Origin: Dyadobacter beijingensis DSM 21582
GTDB lineage: Bacteria; Bacteroidota; Bacteroidia; Cytophagales; Spirosomataceae
NCBI RefSeq assembly: GCF_000382205.1
Contig: NZ_KB907787.1
Location: 535,176 to 599,175 of the forward strand
Direction of reading: 5' to 3'
DNA length: 64,000 nt
Made by a program: the position numbers and the translations under genes. Of the stretch, positions 55,706 through 64,000 are shown one piece after another; position 1 is the first letter of the stretch, and the number at the start of each line of letters is the position of its first letter. A model generated the notes under the pieces. It did no database searches and was not told where the DNA came from. It was given only the letters and a program-made list of their open reading frames with translations.

Positions 55706-56896
55706 TTAAATTTGGGGTATCGCGTTTAGGTAAATGGTTTTTCCCTTGATAATGGTCCTTTGAATGCGGATATCGGCATCGAAAATGACGATATCTGCGT
55801 CCTTGCCCGCCACTAATGTGCCCTTGCGGTCGTGTACGCCCATAATGCGTGCAGGTGTTGCGGTCGCCATGCGCACGGCGTCGAGCAGGGACACGTCGGC
55901 CATATTCACCATCGCGCGCACGAGCCTGTCGGCAGTGGAAACGCTTCCGGCAAACGAAGTACGGTCGGGCAGCTTGGCGACGCCATCCTCGACGATCACT
56001 TTCAAGCCGTTTTTCAGCGAGCCCAATGTGCTTTCGCCCTCCGGCATTCCCGCAGCGCGCATGGCGTCGGTAATCAATGCAATGCGGTCGGGACCTTTGA
56101 TTTTATAAATGAGTTTCAAAAGCGGCGCGGGCAAATGCACGCCATCGGCGATGATCTCCACATCCATATCGAGCAAAAAGGCGCTCTCGATCGTGCCGGC
56201 GTATCGGAACGCGTTCCGGCGCGTCACGCCCGACATGGCCGAGTACAGGTGCGTCGCGAGCGTGTAGCCGTTTTCGAACGCTTCCAGTACATCTTCATAA
56301 ATGGCGTCCGTATGCGCCACCGCCGCCAGAATGCCTTTTTGTTTTAATCTTTTTCCAAAATCAATAGCCCCCGGCAGCTCCGGCGCGGCGCTCCAACGTG
56401 TAATGGAATTGGAGTATGCCAAAACCTCCTCATACTCTTTTGGATCAGGATTGCGGATGTACCGCGGGTCCTGCGCTCCCCGCTGGCCCAATGCGAAATA
56501 GGGGCCTTCCAAATGCATTCCGAGGAATTGCGCGCCATTGGCATTGGCTGCATTGGCCTTTTCATAAAAATCAAGGGTTTCAAGCAAATCCTCTTTTTCG
56601 GCCGTCAATGTAGTCGGTACCATTGCGGTGGTACCATATTGGGCATGGGTTTCAGCAATCTTCAAAAACGCCTCCACGCTGCCATCCATGAAATCATGCC
56701 CCCCGCCGCCGTGGATATGCAGGTCGATAAAGCCGGGAGCCACATAATGTCCTTCGGCGTCGATCACATCCGCGCCTGGAAAATCCACATCCCGCGTTTC
56801 AATCCCGATAATGATGCCGTTTTCAACCCAAACCGTCCCATTCCGGATGTACCGGTACGGGGTGATAATGGTTCCGTTTATGATTTTTAATCGCAT
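55706..56896 (-). CDS. nagA: N-acetylglucosamine-6-phosphate deacetylase
   Basis: A 396-residue amidohydrolase starting at 56896. It deacetylates GlcNAc-6-phosphate ahead of NagB. Metal and substrate motifs are intact: the first-strand APGFIDLHIHGGGGHDFMDG, GMHLEGPYF with the metal-binding Glu, the His in AAVAHTDA and ATHLYSAMSG, and the catalytic Asp in ALITDAMRAAGMPEG. The open frame continues upstream into a repeat, but the conserved start is at 56896. Confidence 0.94.
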   Translation of the reverse strand: MRLKIINGTIITPYRYIRNGTVWVENGIIIGIETRDVDFPGADVIDAEGHYVAPGFIDLHIHGGGGHDFMDGSVEAFLKIAETHAQYGTTAMVPTTLTAEKEDLLETLDFYEKANAANANGAQFLGMHLEGPYFALGQRGAQDPRYIRNPDPKEYEEVLAYSNSITRWSAAPELPGAIDFGKRLKQKGILAAVAHTDAIYEDVLEAFENGYTLATHLYSAMSGVTRRNAFRYAGTIESAFLLDMDVEIIADGVHLPAPLLKLIYKIKGPDRIALITDAMRAAGMPEGESTLGSLKNGLKVIVEDGVAKLPDRTSFAGSVSTADRLVRAMVNMADVSLLDAVRMATATPARIMGVHDRKGTLVAGKDADIVIFDADIRIQRTIIKGKTIYLNAIPQI

Positions 56897-56901
56897 TGTG
56901 T

Positions 56902-56979
56902 TACAAATATTGCGGTCTACAAATCTTGCGGTGCTCTGCACCTTACCGATGAAGGTGCAGAGCACCGCAAGATTTGTAG
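56902..56979. repeat. Perfect 28-bp inverted repeat with an extra half copy
   Basis: Arms 56917-56944 and 56952-56979 are exact complements, separated by the 7-nt loop ACCGATG. A partial third copy of the arm start (TACAAATATTGCGGT, 56902-56916) stands in front in direct orientation. It fills the gap between the transporter and nagA inside an operon and looks like a REP-type element. Confidence 0.8.
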
Positions 56980-56992
56980 ATATGATACAATT

Positions 56993-58315
56993 TTAAAATC
57001 CCCATTTGCGCAGTTTGTGCCCTTTTACGGCATAAAAAACCAGATACAAATAGCAAGGCAGCAACACCCAGTAAGCCTCCCGCACATTCACCACATCCGC
57101 GAAATGCCCGTAGAAAAGCGGCATAATCGCATTCCCGCAAAGGCCCATGATCATGACCGACGCGCCGAGCTTGGTAAAACGCCCCAGATCGTCGAGCGCG
57201 AGCGGCCATATGCCTGCCCATACGAGCGAGTTGGCGAGTCCGAGCAGCACGACAAACCAGATGGAAATGTCCGTAGTGTGGCCGAGGAAATTCACTTCTC
57301 CATGCGTGAAAATGATGAGTAATGTAAAAATGGTGCCCAGCAGCGTGCATATCCGCAACGCATTTACCTGACTGATGAATTTTGGAATAACCGTAATGCC
57401 GATCAAATACCCGCAAATGGTGCAGAACAGCGTGTAGGACGGAAAGACTTTTGCTTCCAGCAGATCAATGCCCATGGAATTGGCATAACCGATAATGGTA
57501 TCGATCGCGATCACCTGTGTGCCTACGTGCAGGAAAATCGCTAGCGCGCCTAAAATAAGGTGCGGAAAGTCGAAAATGCTCTTCTTGCCCGCATTGGCAG
57601 AGGCGATTTCCTGGCTTTCGTGTTCGGTGTCGATTTCGGGCAATGGGGATTTGAAAACCAGGTAACCCAATACAAACAGGAACGTTCCGAGGGCAATGTA
57701 AGGATTGATCACCCTCCGAATAAGCTCGTCCAACGCTGCACTGCGTTCGACGTCACTCATGGTACCGAGCTGGGCAAAAAGGTCGGTGTCGGTAGGCTTC
57801 AATATCACCGCTGCGAAGACGATTGGTGAAAGTATACCGGCGGCCTTGTTACAAATGCCCATCATACTGATCCGCTGCGCCGCGCGTTCCTTCGCGCCGA
57901 GGATGGTAATGTAAGGGTTGGCTGCGGTTTGGAGAATGGCGAGACCAATTCCGATCGTGAATAGCCCCATCAGAAATATCTCGTAAGTCCTCGACATTGC
58001 GGCGGGTACGAATATGAATGCGCCGAGAGCCATCGCCCAGAAGCCGATCATCATGCCCTTTTTGAAACCAACTGCTTTTAGCAAATACGAAGAAGGCACC
58101 GACATCACGAAGTAGGCAATGTAAAAGGCAAATGCGACGAGGTAAGCCTGAAAGCTCGTCAGTTCACAGGCGATTTTGAAATAGGGGATCAATATCGAAT
58201 TGACCCACGACACAAAACCGAAAATAAAGAACATCAGGCCGATCAGGAAAATCGAGATCGTCGTTTCCCGCTTCGTCAGGTTTTCTACTTTGATGGCAAT
58301 GGCTTCGCTTTTCAT
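56993..58315 (-). CDS. FucP-type sugar MFS transporter
   Basis: A 440-residue, 12-helix transporter of the FucP/NagP sugar:proton symporter group. It contains the N-domain pattern FFIFGFVSWVNSILIPYFKI and the family sequence LGLAILQTAANPYITILGAKE (given here with its core GIGLAILQTAANPY). The C-terminal half has DIGLANSLVWAGIWPLALDDL-like sequence (LGLANSLVWAGIWPLAL). The frame is open to 58333, but the second Met at 58315 is the more likely start. With nagA and nagB next, the cargo is probably N-acetylglucosamine or a related amino sugar. Confidence 0.88.
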   Translation of the reverse strand: MKSEAIAIKVENLTKRETTISIFLIGLMFFIFGFVSWVNSILIPYFKIACELTSFQAYLVAFAFYIAYFVMSVPSSYLLKAVGFKKGMMIGFWAMALGAFIFVPAAMSRTYEIFLMGLFTIGIGLAILQTAANPYITILGAKERAAQRISMMGICNKAAGILSPIVFAAVILKPTDTDLFAQLGTMSDVERSAALDELIRRVINPYIALGTFLFVLGYLVFKSPLPEIDTEHESQEIASANAGKKSIFDFPHLILGALAIFLHVGTQVIAIDTIIGYANSMGIDLLEAKVFPSYTLFCTICGYLIGITVIPKFISQVNALRICTLLGTIFTLLIIFTHGEVNFLGHTTDISIWFVVLLGLANSLVWAGIWPLALDDLGRFTKLGASVMIMGLCGNAIMPLFYGHFADVVNVREAYWVLLPCYLYLVFYAVKGHKLRKWGF

Positions 58316-58370
58316 TAAAAAATTGTTTTTCAAATGAAATAATTGAGAAATCCCGACTTCGTGGAGATTT

Positions 58371-58448
58371 CCTTCCGTCAGATAAATCAGACGGGACTGG
58401 ATTTTTAATTAACCCTATCTATTACCGTCGGCTTTATCCGACGGAAGG
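58371..58448. repeat. Nested hairpin repeats between two sugar operons
   Basis: Outer arms CCTTCCGTC (58371-58379) and GACGGAAGG (58440-58448) are complementary. Inside are the hairpins CCGTC...GACGG (58375-58394) and CCGTCGG-CTTTAT-CCGACGG (58425-58444). They lie in the 160-nt gap after the Gfo/Idh gene and before the MFS gene and may act as a terminator for the former. A REP-like or BIME-type origin is possible. Confidence 0.55.
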
Positions 58449-58475
58449 CCCAGAAGTTGAAACTGGCCGATTCGA

Positions 58476-59849
58476 TTAAACCGTCGGTTCCCACCCCTTC
58501 TGATACTCCCGTTTCCAAAACTTCTCCGCCGCTTTACTCCCTTTAATATGCCCGTTCGTAGGATCGATATTCAGGGTCTCACCAGACCGGATGGCAATAT
58601 TCCCCAACTGCGCCAACAACGTACTCTGGTGCCCGCCCACGATCTCAGCCGCCAGCGGCGCGCCTTTCTTGATGCCATCAAAGAAGTTCTGGATATGAAA
58701 TGCATCGAGGCTCTGCGAAGGGTTCATCTTGTTGCGCGGATCGATGACCAGGTCGTTCTTTACCTCTTTTACCAGCTTGTTATCGAGATCGTAAATCTTA
58801 TAGTTATTGCCTTCACCGATTTGCAGCGAGCCTTTTTCACCATAAAAAACAACTCCCACGCTGCTACCTTCGATCGTCCGGCCATTGCAGCTGCGGCCTT
58901 CCCAGGTCATGGCGGTATTGTTCGCAAATTCGAGGTTTATGACCTGCGTATCCGGTGTTTCCCAATCATCTTTGTAGCGGAAACGGCCTCCTGAGGAAGT
59001 TACGCGAGTCGGGAAGTCAACCTGTAAGCCCCAACGCATGAGGTCGAGCATGTGGGTGCCGTTGTTGAGCGCCTCGCCTGTGCCCCAGTTCCAGAACCAG
59101 TGCCAGTTGTAATGGACAATATTGTCCTTAAATGCGCGGCGTGGGGCCGGGCCTTGCCACAGTTCGTAGTCGAGCCAGGAAGGCACGGAGGTTTCCTTAC
59201 CGATGCCGATGGACGCGCGATTATTGGTATACCAGCCTTTGGCAAAATACGGCCGGCCGATTGCACCATCATGTACTTCCTTGATACCCGCAGCCACATT
59301 TGGCCACGAGCGGCGCTGGTTGCCCATCTGGATCACATTCTTGTATTTTTTCGCGACCGCCACCAGCAGTTCGCCTTCGTGCGGATTATGGCTGCAAGGT
59401 TTTTCGAGATACACATGCTTGCCTGCTTTGGAAGCCAGAATGGCAGCCGGGGCATGCCAGTGATCGGGCGCAGCTACCACCAACGCATCCATATCCTTGT
59501 TTTCAAGGGCCTTGCGGAAGTCGGGGATGTTGGCGGGTTTGGATTTTTGCGTGTCATTTACAATGCCGATGCATTTCTCCGCAGCGCGGGTATCGACGTC
59601 AGAAATCGATATGACTTCGCAATTCGGCTGCAATGCATAATTGGTCGCCAGTGCGAGGCCGCGGCTGTTCACGCCCATCATACCTACACGAACCTTCTCG
59701 TTCGCGCCGATGATTTTGGCATAGCTTTTCGGACTGAACCCGGGCAGTACGCCTCCGAAAGTGAGTAATGCGCTGCCAGCCAATGATTTTTTGATAAAGT
59801 CACGACGGTCGTTGCCGCTATCGCCGTTGGGATTATTTAGATTTTCCAT
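58476..59849 (-). CDS. Tat-exported Gfo/Idh/MocA family oxidoreductase
   Basis: A 457-residue protein with a twin-arginine signal (NDRRDFIKKSLAGSALLTF). The NAD-binding fold follows: VRVGMMGVNSRGLALA, ISISDVD, VVAAPDHWHAPAAI and the family lysine in YLEKPCSHN. The C-terminal domain has WHWFWNWGTGEALNNGTH, characteristic of exported Bacteroidota members acting on sugars or polyols with tightly bound cofactor. It is the last gene of the four-gene unit that begins with the DegT-type gene, 22 nt behind the propeller gene. Confidence 0.88.
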   Translation of the reverse strand: MENLNNPNGDSGNDRRDFIKKSLAGSALLTFGGVLPGFSPKSYAKIIGANEKVRVGMMGVNSRGLALATNYALQPNCEVISISDVDTRAAEKCIGIVNDTQKSKPANIPDFRKALENKDMDALVVAAPDHWHAPAAILASKAGKHVYLEKPCSHNPHEGELLVAVAKKYKNVIQMGNQRRSWPNVAAGIKEVHDGAIGRPYFAKGWYTNNRASIGIGKETSVPSWLDYELWQGPAPRRAFKDNIVHYNWHWFWNWGTGEALNNGTHMLDLMRWGLQVDFPTRVTSSGGRFRYKDDWETPDTQVINLEFANNTAMTWEGRSCNGRTIEGSSVGVVFYGEKGSLQIGEGNNYKIYDLDNKLVKEVKNDLVIDPRNKMNPSQSLDAFHIQNFFDGIKKGAPLAAEIVGGHQSTLLAQLGNIAIRSGETLNIDPTNGHIKGSKAAEKFWKREYQKGWEPTV

Positions 59850-59871
59850 TGAGAAAAAGGTTAATGTCTGG

Positions 59872-61218
59872 TTATTGGAACGGGTTAGGAACTTTAACTA
59901 GGTCCTGGATTATCTTGCCCTTATGCTCGAAGCGGGCCAAAGTATAAACTGTACCATCAGCACCCACGGCAATGGAGTTCACATAAGTAGGTCGCTCACC
60001 GTCCTCGTAAAAGATCGCAGCGTGGTCTTTATAGGTATGGGTAGGTAAATGATACGTAATTAAATGCAAATTTTCCAGTCCGCGCGCCGCACCCTTGGCG
60101 ATCTGATCTTCCCCTTTGATGCGTTTGCCATTTTCAAAAATGGGTCCGCCGGTGAGGTAATAGATCGTTTCGCCATCCGGGCCAAGCTGAAAACCGAGGT
60201 AACCATAACTGAACTGGTCGAACATGCCGCTTTTGCGGGAAGGCTCGGAAGTAATGCGTTCTACAATTTCAATTTTCTCGGCCCGGGGATCGAACCGGAA
60301 AAGGTAACCCGAGTTGCCATGTACACCGTAAGCGACCTGCTCCGTGGGATGCCAGAAAATCTTTCGCCAATTGTAGCACATGCTGCCGGGGCGCGTCGGG
60401 TCGTATTTGCCGAAATAGTCCAGCCGCAAATCCACGTTTTCAAGTTTATGCAGGATTTGGGTTTCAGGGTTGTAAGTCAAAATATCGCCGTCGGCGGTGG
60501 AGAAATACACATCGCCCAGCTCCGCATCCACAAACAGCGACCTGCATAGCGAGCGGAAATCGCTGCCCGGCGTGCCTGCTTCGCCTTTGTGCGAGATCGG
60601 GCCGAGGTTTTTCAATACTCGTTTCTCAGTATCGAAATGGATGAAATGACCGTACGGCCAGCTAATGCCATATAAATGACCCCGGTCGCGGTCCATTGTC
60701 ATCGATACCATGCCTTCGCCGTTAGGTACCAAGGCAAGGTCTTCGAATGCACCGGTTTGGAGGTCATAGGAAAGAAAATGTCCGCCCGGGTACAATGTGT
60801 AACCTTCGGGGGCTTGCTCGGGCAGCCGGTCCATGCCGTCGATCAGCTGGTAATAGCCAACATGCGTCGAGAAATACAGCTTTCCATTTCTTTCGTAAAA
60901 ACGGACGTGGCTTTTGCCTTGCGGAATGGCTTTTAAATGCGTTTCGCCACAGATTTCGGTCAGGTCGCCCAGGTGTTTAGTGTCGTCAGTGGCCGGGTCG
61001 TACACAAACATTTGCCCGCCGATCTCGTGGTTATCGGACGAGAGCAGGTAATAAATCTTGCCGTCGCTCGCAGCCGAGAGCGCATTGTAGGTGTCATGCG
61101 CCCGCGAGAAGCCCGAATAATAATGTTTCGCGATCAAGGGTTTCGGATCGGTTAATGGCTCGAAGGCGATGGAATAATCGATACTGTTCACAGGTGGAGG
61201 CAAACTTTGGGTAAACAC
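59872..61218 (-). CDS. Hypothetical beta-propeller protein
   Basis: A 448-residue protein made of repeated four-stranded blades, for example SDGKIYYLLSSDNHEIGGQM, GDVYFSTADGDILTYNPET and ADGTVYTLARFEHKGKI. There is no signal peptide, unlike all its operon partners. The GTG start at 61218 shares its G with the TAG stop of the ceramidase-like gene, so translation is coupled. The fold may bind or act on a sugar-derived compound, but I recognise no catalytic motif. Confidence 0.72.
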   Translation of the reverse strand: MFTQSLPPPVNSIDYSIAFEPLTDPKPLIAKHYYSGFSRAHDTYNALSAASDGKIYYLLSSDNHEIGGQMFVYDPATDDTKHLGDLTEICGETHLKAIPQGKSHVRFYERNGKLYFSTHVGYYQLIDGMDRLPEQAPEGYTLYPGGHFLSYDLQTGAFEDLALVPNGEGMVSMTMDRDRGHLYGISWPYGHFIHFDTEKRVLKNLGPISHKGEAGTPGSDFRSLCRSLFVDAELGDVYFSTADGDILTYNPETQILHKLENVDLRLDYFGKYDPTRPGSMCYNWRKIFWHPTEQVAYGVHGNSGYLFRFDPRAEKIEIVERITSEPSRKSGMFDQFSYGYLGFQLGPDGETIYYLTGGPIFENGKRIKGEDQIAKGAARGLENLHLITYHLPTHTYKDHAAIFYEDGERPTYVNSIAVGADGTVYTLARFEHKGKIIQDLVKVPNPFQ

Positions 61219-62585
61219 TAATTTTTAATAACCTTCGATTCCGGTTTGACGACCCCGGCCTCCTTCGCCAGTTGCACCATGCCGTTCAATATTTCAATTT
61301 CGACATCTGAGGCCCAGGTAGCAGGCAGGCCGTACACAATCGCCGCCACTTCGCCCTCGTACCCGCCCTCGCGCAGGATGGTCGTGCTCGGAATGTAGGT
61401 CATCACATCATTGGAATAACCCATTACAAATGCGTCCTGGCCGAATATCTTTTTCAAATTAATCGCATAATCCACCACCAGTTCACCGCCCAGCGTCATA
61501 ATCGCCTGGTCATCGAGCTTCCATACTTGCAACGGAAAAGGGTAGGAGGTTTGAAAAGGCTTGCCCTCGTCGATTTGCGCGATCATCCGTTTGGCCCATT
61601 TCTGCTGGAAACCGGTCACTTTGTCGGCCATGGCGCTAAGTTGCTGGCGCGTCGGAGCGGTGGTCAGAGAAAGCGTTACTTCTTTGTATGCGGTGGAAAG
61701 CTGCGGGGCCAAGGGCTTCATTTCTTCGCTTAAAATACGCTCCACAGCTGCTGCAAGCGTTTTTCCATACTGAATCGCCAGCGGAACCGTATGCCTGGGT
61801 AATGGATTCTGATCTGCCCCCGCGCCCTGGAAAAACAATGCGGTAGCACCGGGATACAACTTTTCCAGCTCAATCTGCGCCCAGCCGGGATAGTCGCCCG
61901 ACCATTGGTAACCGTCCAACACGGTAGGATGGCAGGCATATCCGAATGCAATCGCGATGATCTTACCTTTCGCATCGGACACTTTCAGTACGGGTACGGC
62001 CGGGTCACCGGGGCCGGTGATCTCGGTTAACCGCTCCAAGGTCGCCGCATCGTTATTCCGGCGGTTCACCTGGAAACGCGTTACGCCATTTTTTGCCTCG
62101 ATCGTTGCGGGTTGCAATGCCTTCAATGCTTCGCCGGTCAGGTTGACGATCTGGTCAATCAATTTGGATGAATATTGATCGATTTTCTTTTGATCCCCTT
62201 CCTGCAAAGGATAAATATCCGACAACGCAGCTCCGAGCACGGGCCCGGAATGCGTGTGCGAACTGTTGAGTATAATCTGTGCTTTGGAAAGTTTGTATCG
62301 CGTATTGATTTTGGCACGAATATCGTCCGACATCGCTTTGGGAAAACCCAACAGATCCGTCGTAATCAGCACCGCCTGCCTGCCATTCGCATCCTGAATG
62401 GCTAATGCCTTTGCCCATATATCATGCAGCTTGCCCTCGGACGCATGCGTGCGTGCCGCGAAGCCGGCCATCCACATCGGTTCCGCCGGGGTAATGGCTA
62501 CTTTGGCCACGCCCGCTTTCCAGCCCTGCGCACGTGCGGGGAGGAAGGATATAAGCAGGAAAGACAATGCAAAGGCTATCCTCAT
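61218..62585 (-). CDS. Neutral/alkaline ceramidase-like exported protein
   Basis: A 455-residue protein with a signal peptide (AFALSFLLISFLPARAQ). It matches the N-terminal domain of neutral ceramidases (PF04734): AGVAKVAITPAEPMWMAGF, the metal-binding NSSHTHSGP, IAFGYACHPTVLDG and FFQGAGADQNP. The C-terminal Ig-like domain of true ceramidases is missing. Bacteroidota members usually sit in sugar clusters and may be hydrolases for other amides; activity on ceramide is unproven. Its ATG overlaps the stop of the DegT-type gene by 4 nt. Confidence 0.82.
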   Translation of the reverse strand: MRIAFALSFLLISFLPARAQGWKAGVAKVAITPAEPMWMAGFAARTHASEGKLHDIWAKALAIQDANGRQAVLITTDLLGFPKAMSDDIRAKINTRYKLSKAQIILNSSHTHSGPVLGAALSDIYPLQEGDQKKIDQYSSKLIDQIVNLTGEALKALQPATIEAKNGVTRFQVNRRNNDAATLERLTEITGPGDPAVPVLKVSDAKGKIIAIAFGYACHPTVLDGYQWSGDYPGWAQIELEKLYPGATALFFQGAGADQNPLPRHTVPLAIQYGKTLAAAVERILSEEMKPLAPQLSTAYKEVTLSLTTAPTRQQLSAMADKVTGFQQKWAKRMIAQIDEGKPFQTSYPFPLQVWKLDDQAIMTLGGELVVDYAINLKKIFGQDAFVMGYSNDVMTYIPSTTILREGGYEGEVAAIVYGLPATWASDVEIEILNGMVQLAKEAGVVKPESKVIKN

Positions 62586-63973
62586 TTTTGTCCCAAAGTT
62601 TTGATCTTATCGACGTTGTGATGCACTTTCTCGATCGCCGAAGCGATGGCTTTCATATCGTCCTTCGTGCCGAGGAGCATGTTTTGGGTAAACCAAACGG
62701 CTTCCTCATTGCAGATTTTATCGTTCACCGGACATTTGTTCTGCTCGTTGTATTGGTTAATGTCGAGCATTTCCTTCGGGTACATTCTCCGGTAATTCTC
62801 CGATTTGAAGGTTTCTCCTAAAAATGGCTGGGTATTCAACGTCGAATAGCCGCTCATGCAAGGCACGCCCTCCGCTTTCACCGCGTTGATAAAACGCTCT
62901 CGGGAAAGACCTTTAAAACCATCCTTTTGATAACGGAAAGCAAACAAATGAAAAGCGCCGCGATTGACTTTGTCGTATAATTTGTAAGGCACAATGCCCG
63001 GAATGTCCTTGATAAGCGATTTCAAATAGGCCGCATTCTCATTGCGGGTGGTCGTTTGTGCATCCAGCCGTTTCAATTGGGCAATGCCAATGGCCGCCTG
63101 GTATTCCGAGAACCGCAATTTGGTACCCTGCATCACGCTGCCCGTACTCACCGAGCCGACAGCCGTTCCGTAAGGATTCCCGAAATTGTGATAGGAATAG
63201 CACAAGTCCATAAAATGCTCGTCGTTGCTCACAATAGCCCCGCCCTCACCAATGGGCAGATTTTTAGAGTTTTGAAAACTAAAACAGCCGACATTACCAA
63301 TCGTGCCGACCTTCTTTTTGTCATATTCGGCCAAATGCGCCTGGCAGGCATCCTCGATCACGAGCAACTTGTGTTTTTGGGCAATGGCCATAATGCGGTC
63401 CATATCCACGGGGAGGCCCAGCACGTGCACGGCCATGATAGCCTTCGTACGCGGCGTAATTTTAGCCTCAATTTTAGCCGGATCGATCTGGAAGGTTTCC
63501 GCATCGATATCCACAAAAACCGGCATTGCGCCATTGGACAAAATCGAGGATACGGAGGCGATGAAGGTATAGGGGGGCACCAGTACTTCATCACCCGCGC
63601 CGATACCGAGCTGGTTGATGGCGATGACCAGTGCATTGGTGCCGTTGACCACCGCAAGACTTCTTTTGACATTCAGCGCCGCCGCCCATTCTTTCTCAAA
63701 CTGCGTCACCACATTCGCCCGCGACCAAACCCCGCTCCGGACCACTTCCAGTAGCTGCTTTTCGTCCGTAGCAGGGTTCCATTGCGGCCAGACCGGCCAT
63801 TTATCTTCCGCCCAGGCCGATGGCCCGCCCAATATCGCCGGCAACTGCGCCGACTTCGAACCCATTACCGGCAGCGCCGCCACCGATGAGGAAGCCAGGG
63901 CCACACCCAGCCCCGCCAGTGAATTCTGTTTGAGAAACGTTCTTCGCGACAATCGGGAGCTGAATGTTTTCAT
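62582..63973 (-). CDS. Tat-exported DegT/DnrJ/EryC1/StrS-type aminotransferase
   Basis: A 463-residue PLP enzyme of the sugar aminotransferase family with an unusual N-terminal twin-arginine signal, SRRTFLKQNSLAGLGVAL. Fold type I landmarks: VNGTNALVIAINQLGIGAGD, DEVLVPPYTFIASVSSIL, the Asp in LLVIEDACQAHLAEYD that contacts the pyridine nitrogen, and the Schiff-base lysine in SFQNSKNLPIGEGGAIV. Most family members are cytoplasmic; export as a folded holoenzyme through Tat is consistent with the cofactor. It starts the coupled unit with the ceramidase-like gene. Confidence 0.87.
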   Translation of the reverse strand: MKTFSSRLSRRTFLKQNSLAGLGVALASSSVAALPVMGSKSAQLPAILGGPSAWAEDKWPVWPQWNPATDEKQLLEVVRSGVWSRANVVTQFEKEWAAALNVKRSLAVVNGTNALVIAINQLGIGAGDEVLVPPYTFIASVSSILSNGAMPVFVDIDAETFQIDPAKIEAKITPRTKAIMAVHVLGLPVDMDRIMAIAQKHKLLVIEDACQAHLAEYDKKKVGTIGNVGCFSFQNSKNLPIGEGGAIVSNDEHFMDLCYSYHNFGNPYGTAVGSVSTGSVMQGTKLRFSEYQAAIGIAQLKRLDAQTTTRNENAAYLKSLIKDIPGIVPYKLYDKVNRGAFHLFAFRYQKDGFKGLSRERFINAVKAEGVPCMSGYSTLNTQPFLGETFKSENYRRMYPKEMLDINQYNEQNKCPVNDKICNEEAVWFTQNMLLGTKDDMKAIASAIEKVHHNVDKIKTLGQK

Positions 63974-64000
63974 GTGAAATTGGATTAAGGGTTGATATGG

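Overview
The window is chromosomal DNA of a Bacteroidota bacterium, most likely a Cytophagales relative of Dyadobacter. The signs are a SusC/SusD locus, a 2389-residue SprA with GldE and GldF homologues (type IX secretion/gliding apparatus), the gene order ruvA-sprA-gcvH, an SSB tail followed by gldE, and promoters of the Bacteroidota type (TTG, about 20 nt, TAnnTTTG). The genus is an inference.

Layout. 1-7.4 kb: housekeeping genes (ssb end, gldE, guaB, dedA, a ComA-like enzyme, a thioesterase, mazG, a heptad-repeat coiled-coil protein, thiamine pyrophosphokinase). 7.4-10.1 kb: an exported M1 metallopeptidase and a kelch protein. 10.2-21.8 kb: a polysaccharide utilisation locus (SusC, SusD, a LamG lipoprotein, two PF10091/GH144-type hydrolases) next to a membrane-spanning LuxR-type regulator; beta-1,2-glucan is a plausible but unproven substrate. 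21.8-27.2 kb: a porin, a TonB-dependent receptor, malate dehydrogenase. 27.4-46.5 kb: DUF1232 protein, tatA, gatA, a LysM lytic transglycosylase, ruvA, sprA, gcvH, a dihydroorotase-like protein lacking metal ligands, two DUF4199 proteins, gldF, an ECF sigma/anti-sigma pair and a Tat-type FAD oxidoreductase.

46.5-53.4 kb is an accessory, defence-like island, AT-rich in its first half. It holds an Mrr-like endonuclease paired with an ATPase-TOPRIM (OLD-like) protein, an XRE regulator, a small unknown protein, a large Fic protein that carries a C-terminal 2H phosphoesterase-like domain (two HxT motifs), and an orphan HigA-type antitoxin with its own palindromic operator. Five related AT-rich palindromic motifs, mostly in helical phase, lie before and inside the start of the fic gene. 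The Fic-2H fusion with these sites and the Mrr/OLD pair are the best candidates for undescribed systems.

53.4-64 kb is entirely minus strand: an amino-sugar operon (sugar MFS transporter, nagA, nagB, Gfo/Idh lipoprotein) preceded by a translationally coupled operon (Tat-exported DegT-type aminotransferase, ceramidase-like protein, beta-propeller protein, Tat-exported Gfo/Idh oxidoreductase). Perfect hairpin repeats sit in the gaps. Three proteins in the window carry twin-arginine signals, which fits the tatA gene. I saw no tRNA, rRNA, CRISPR array or insertion sequence.
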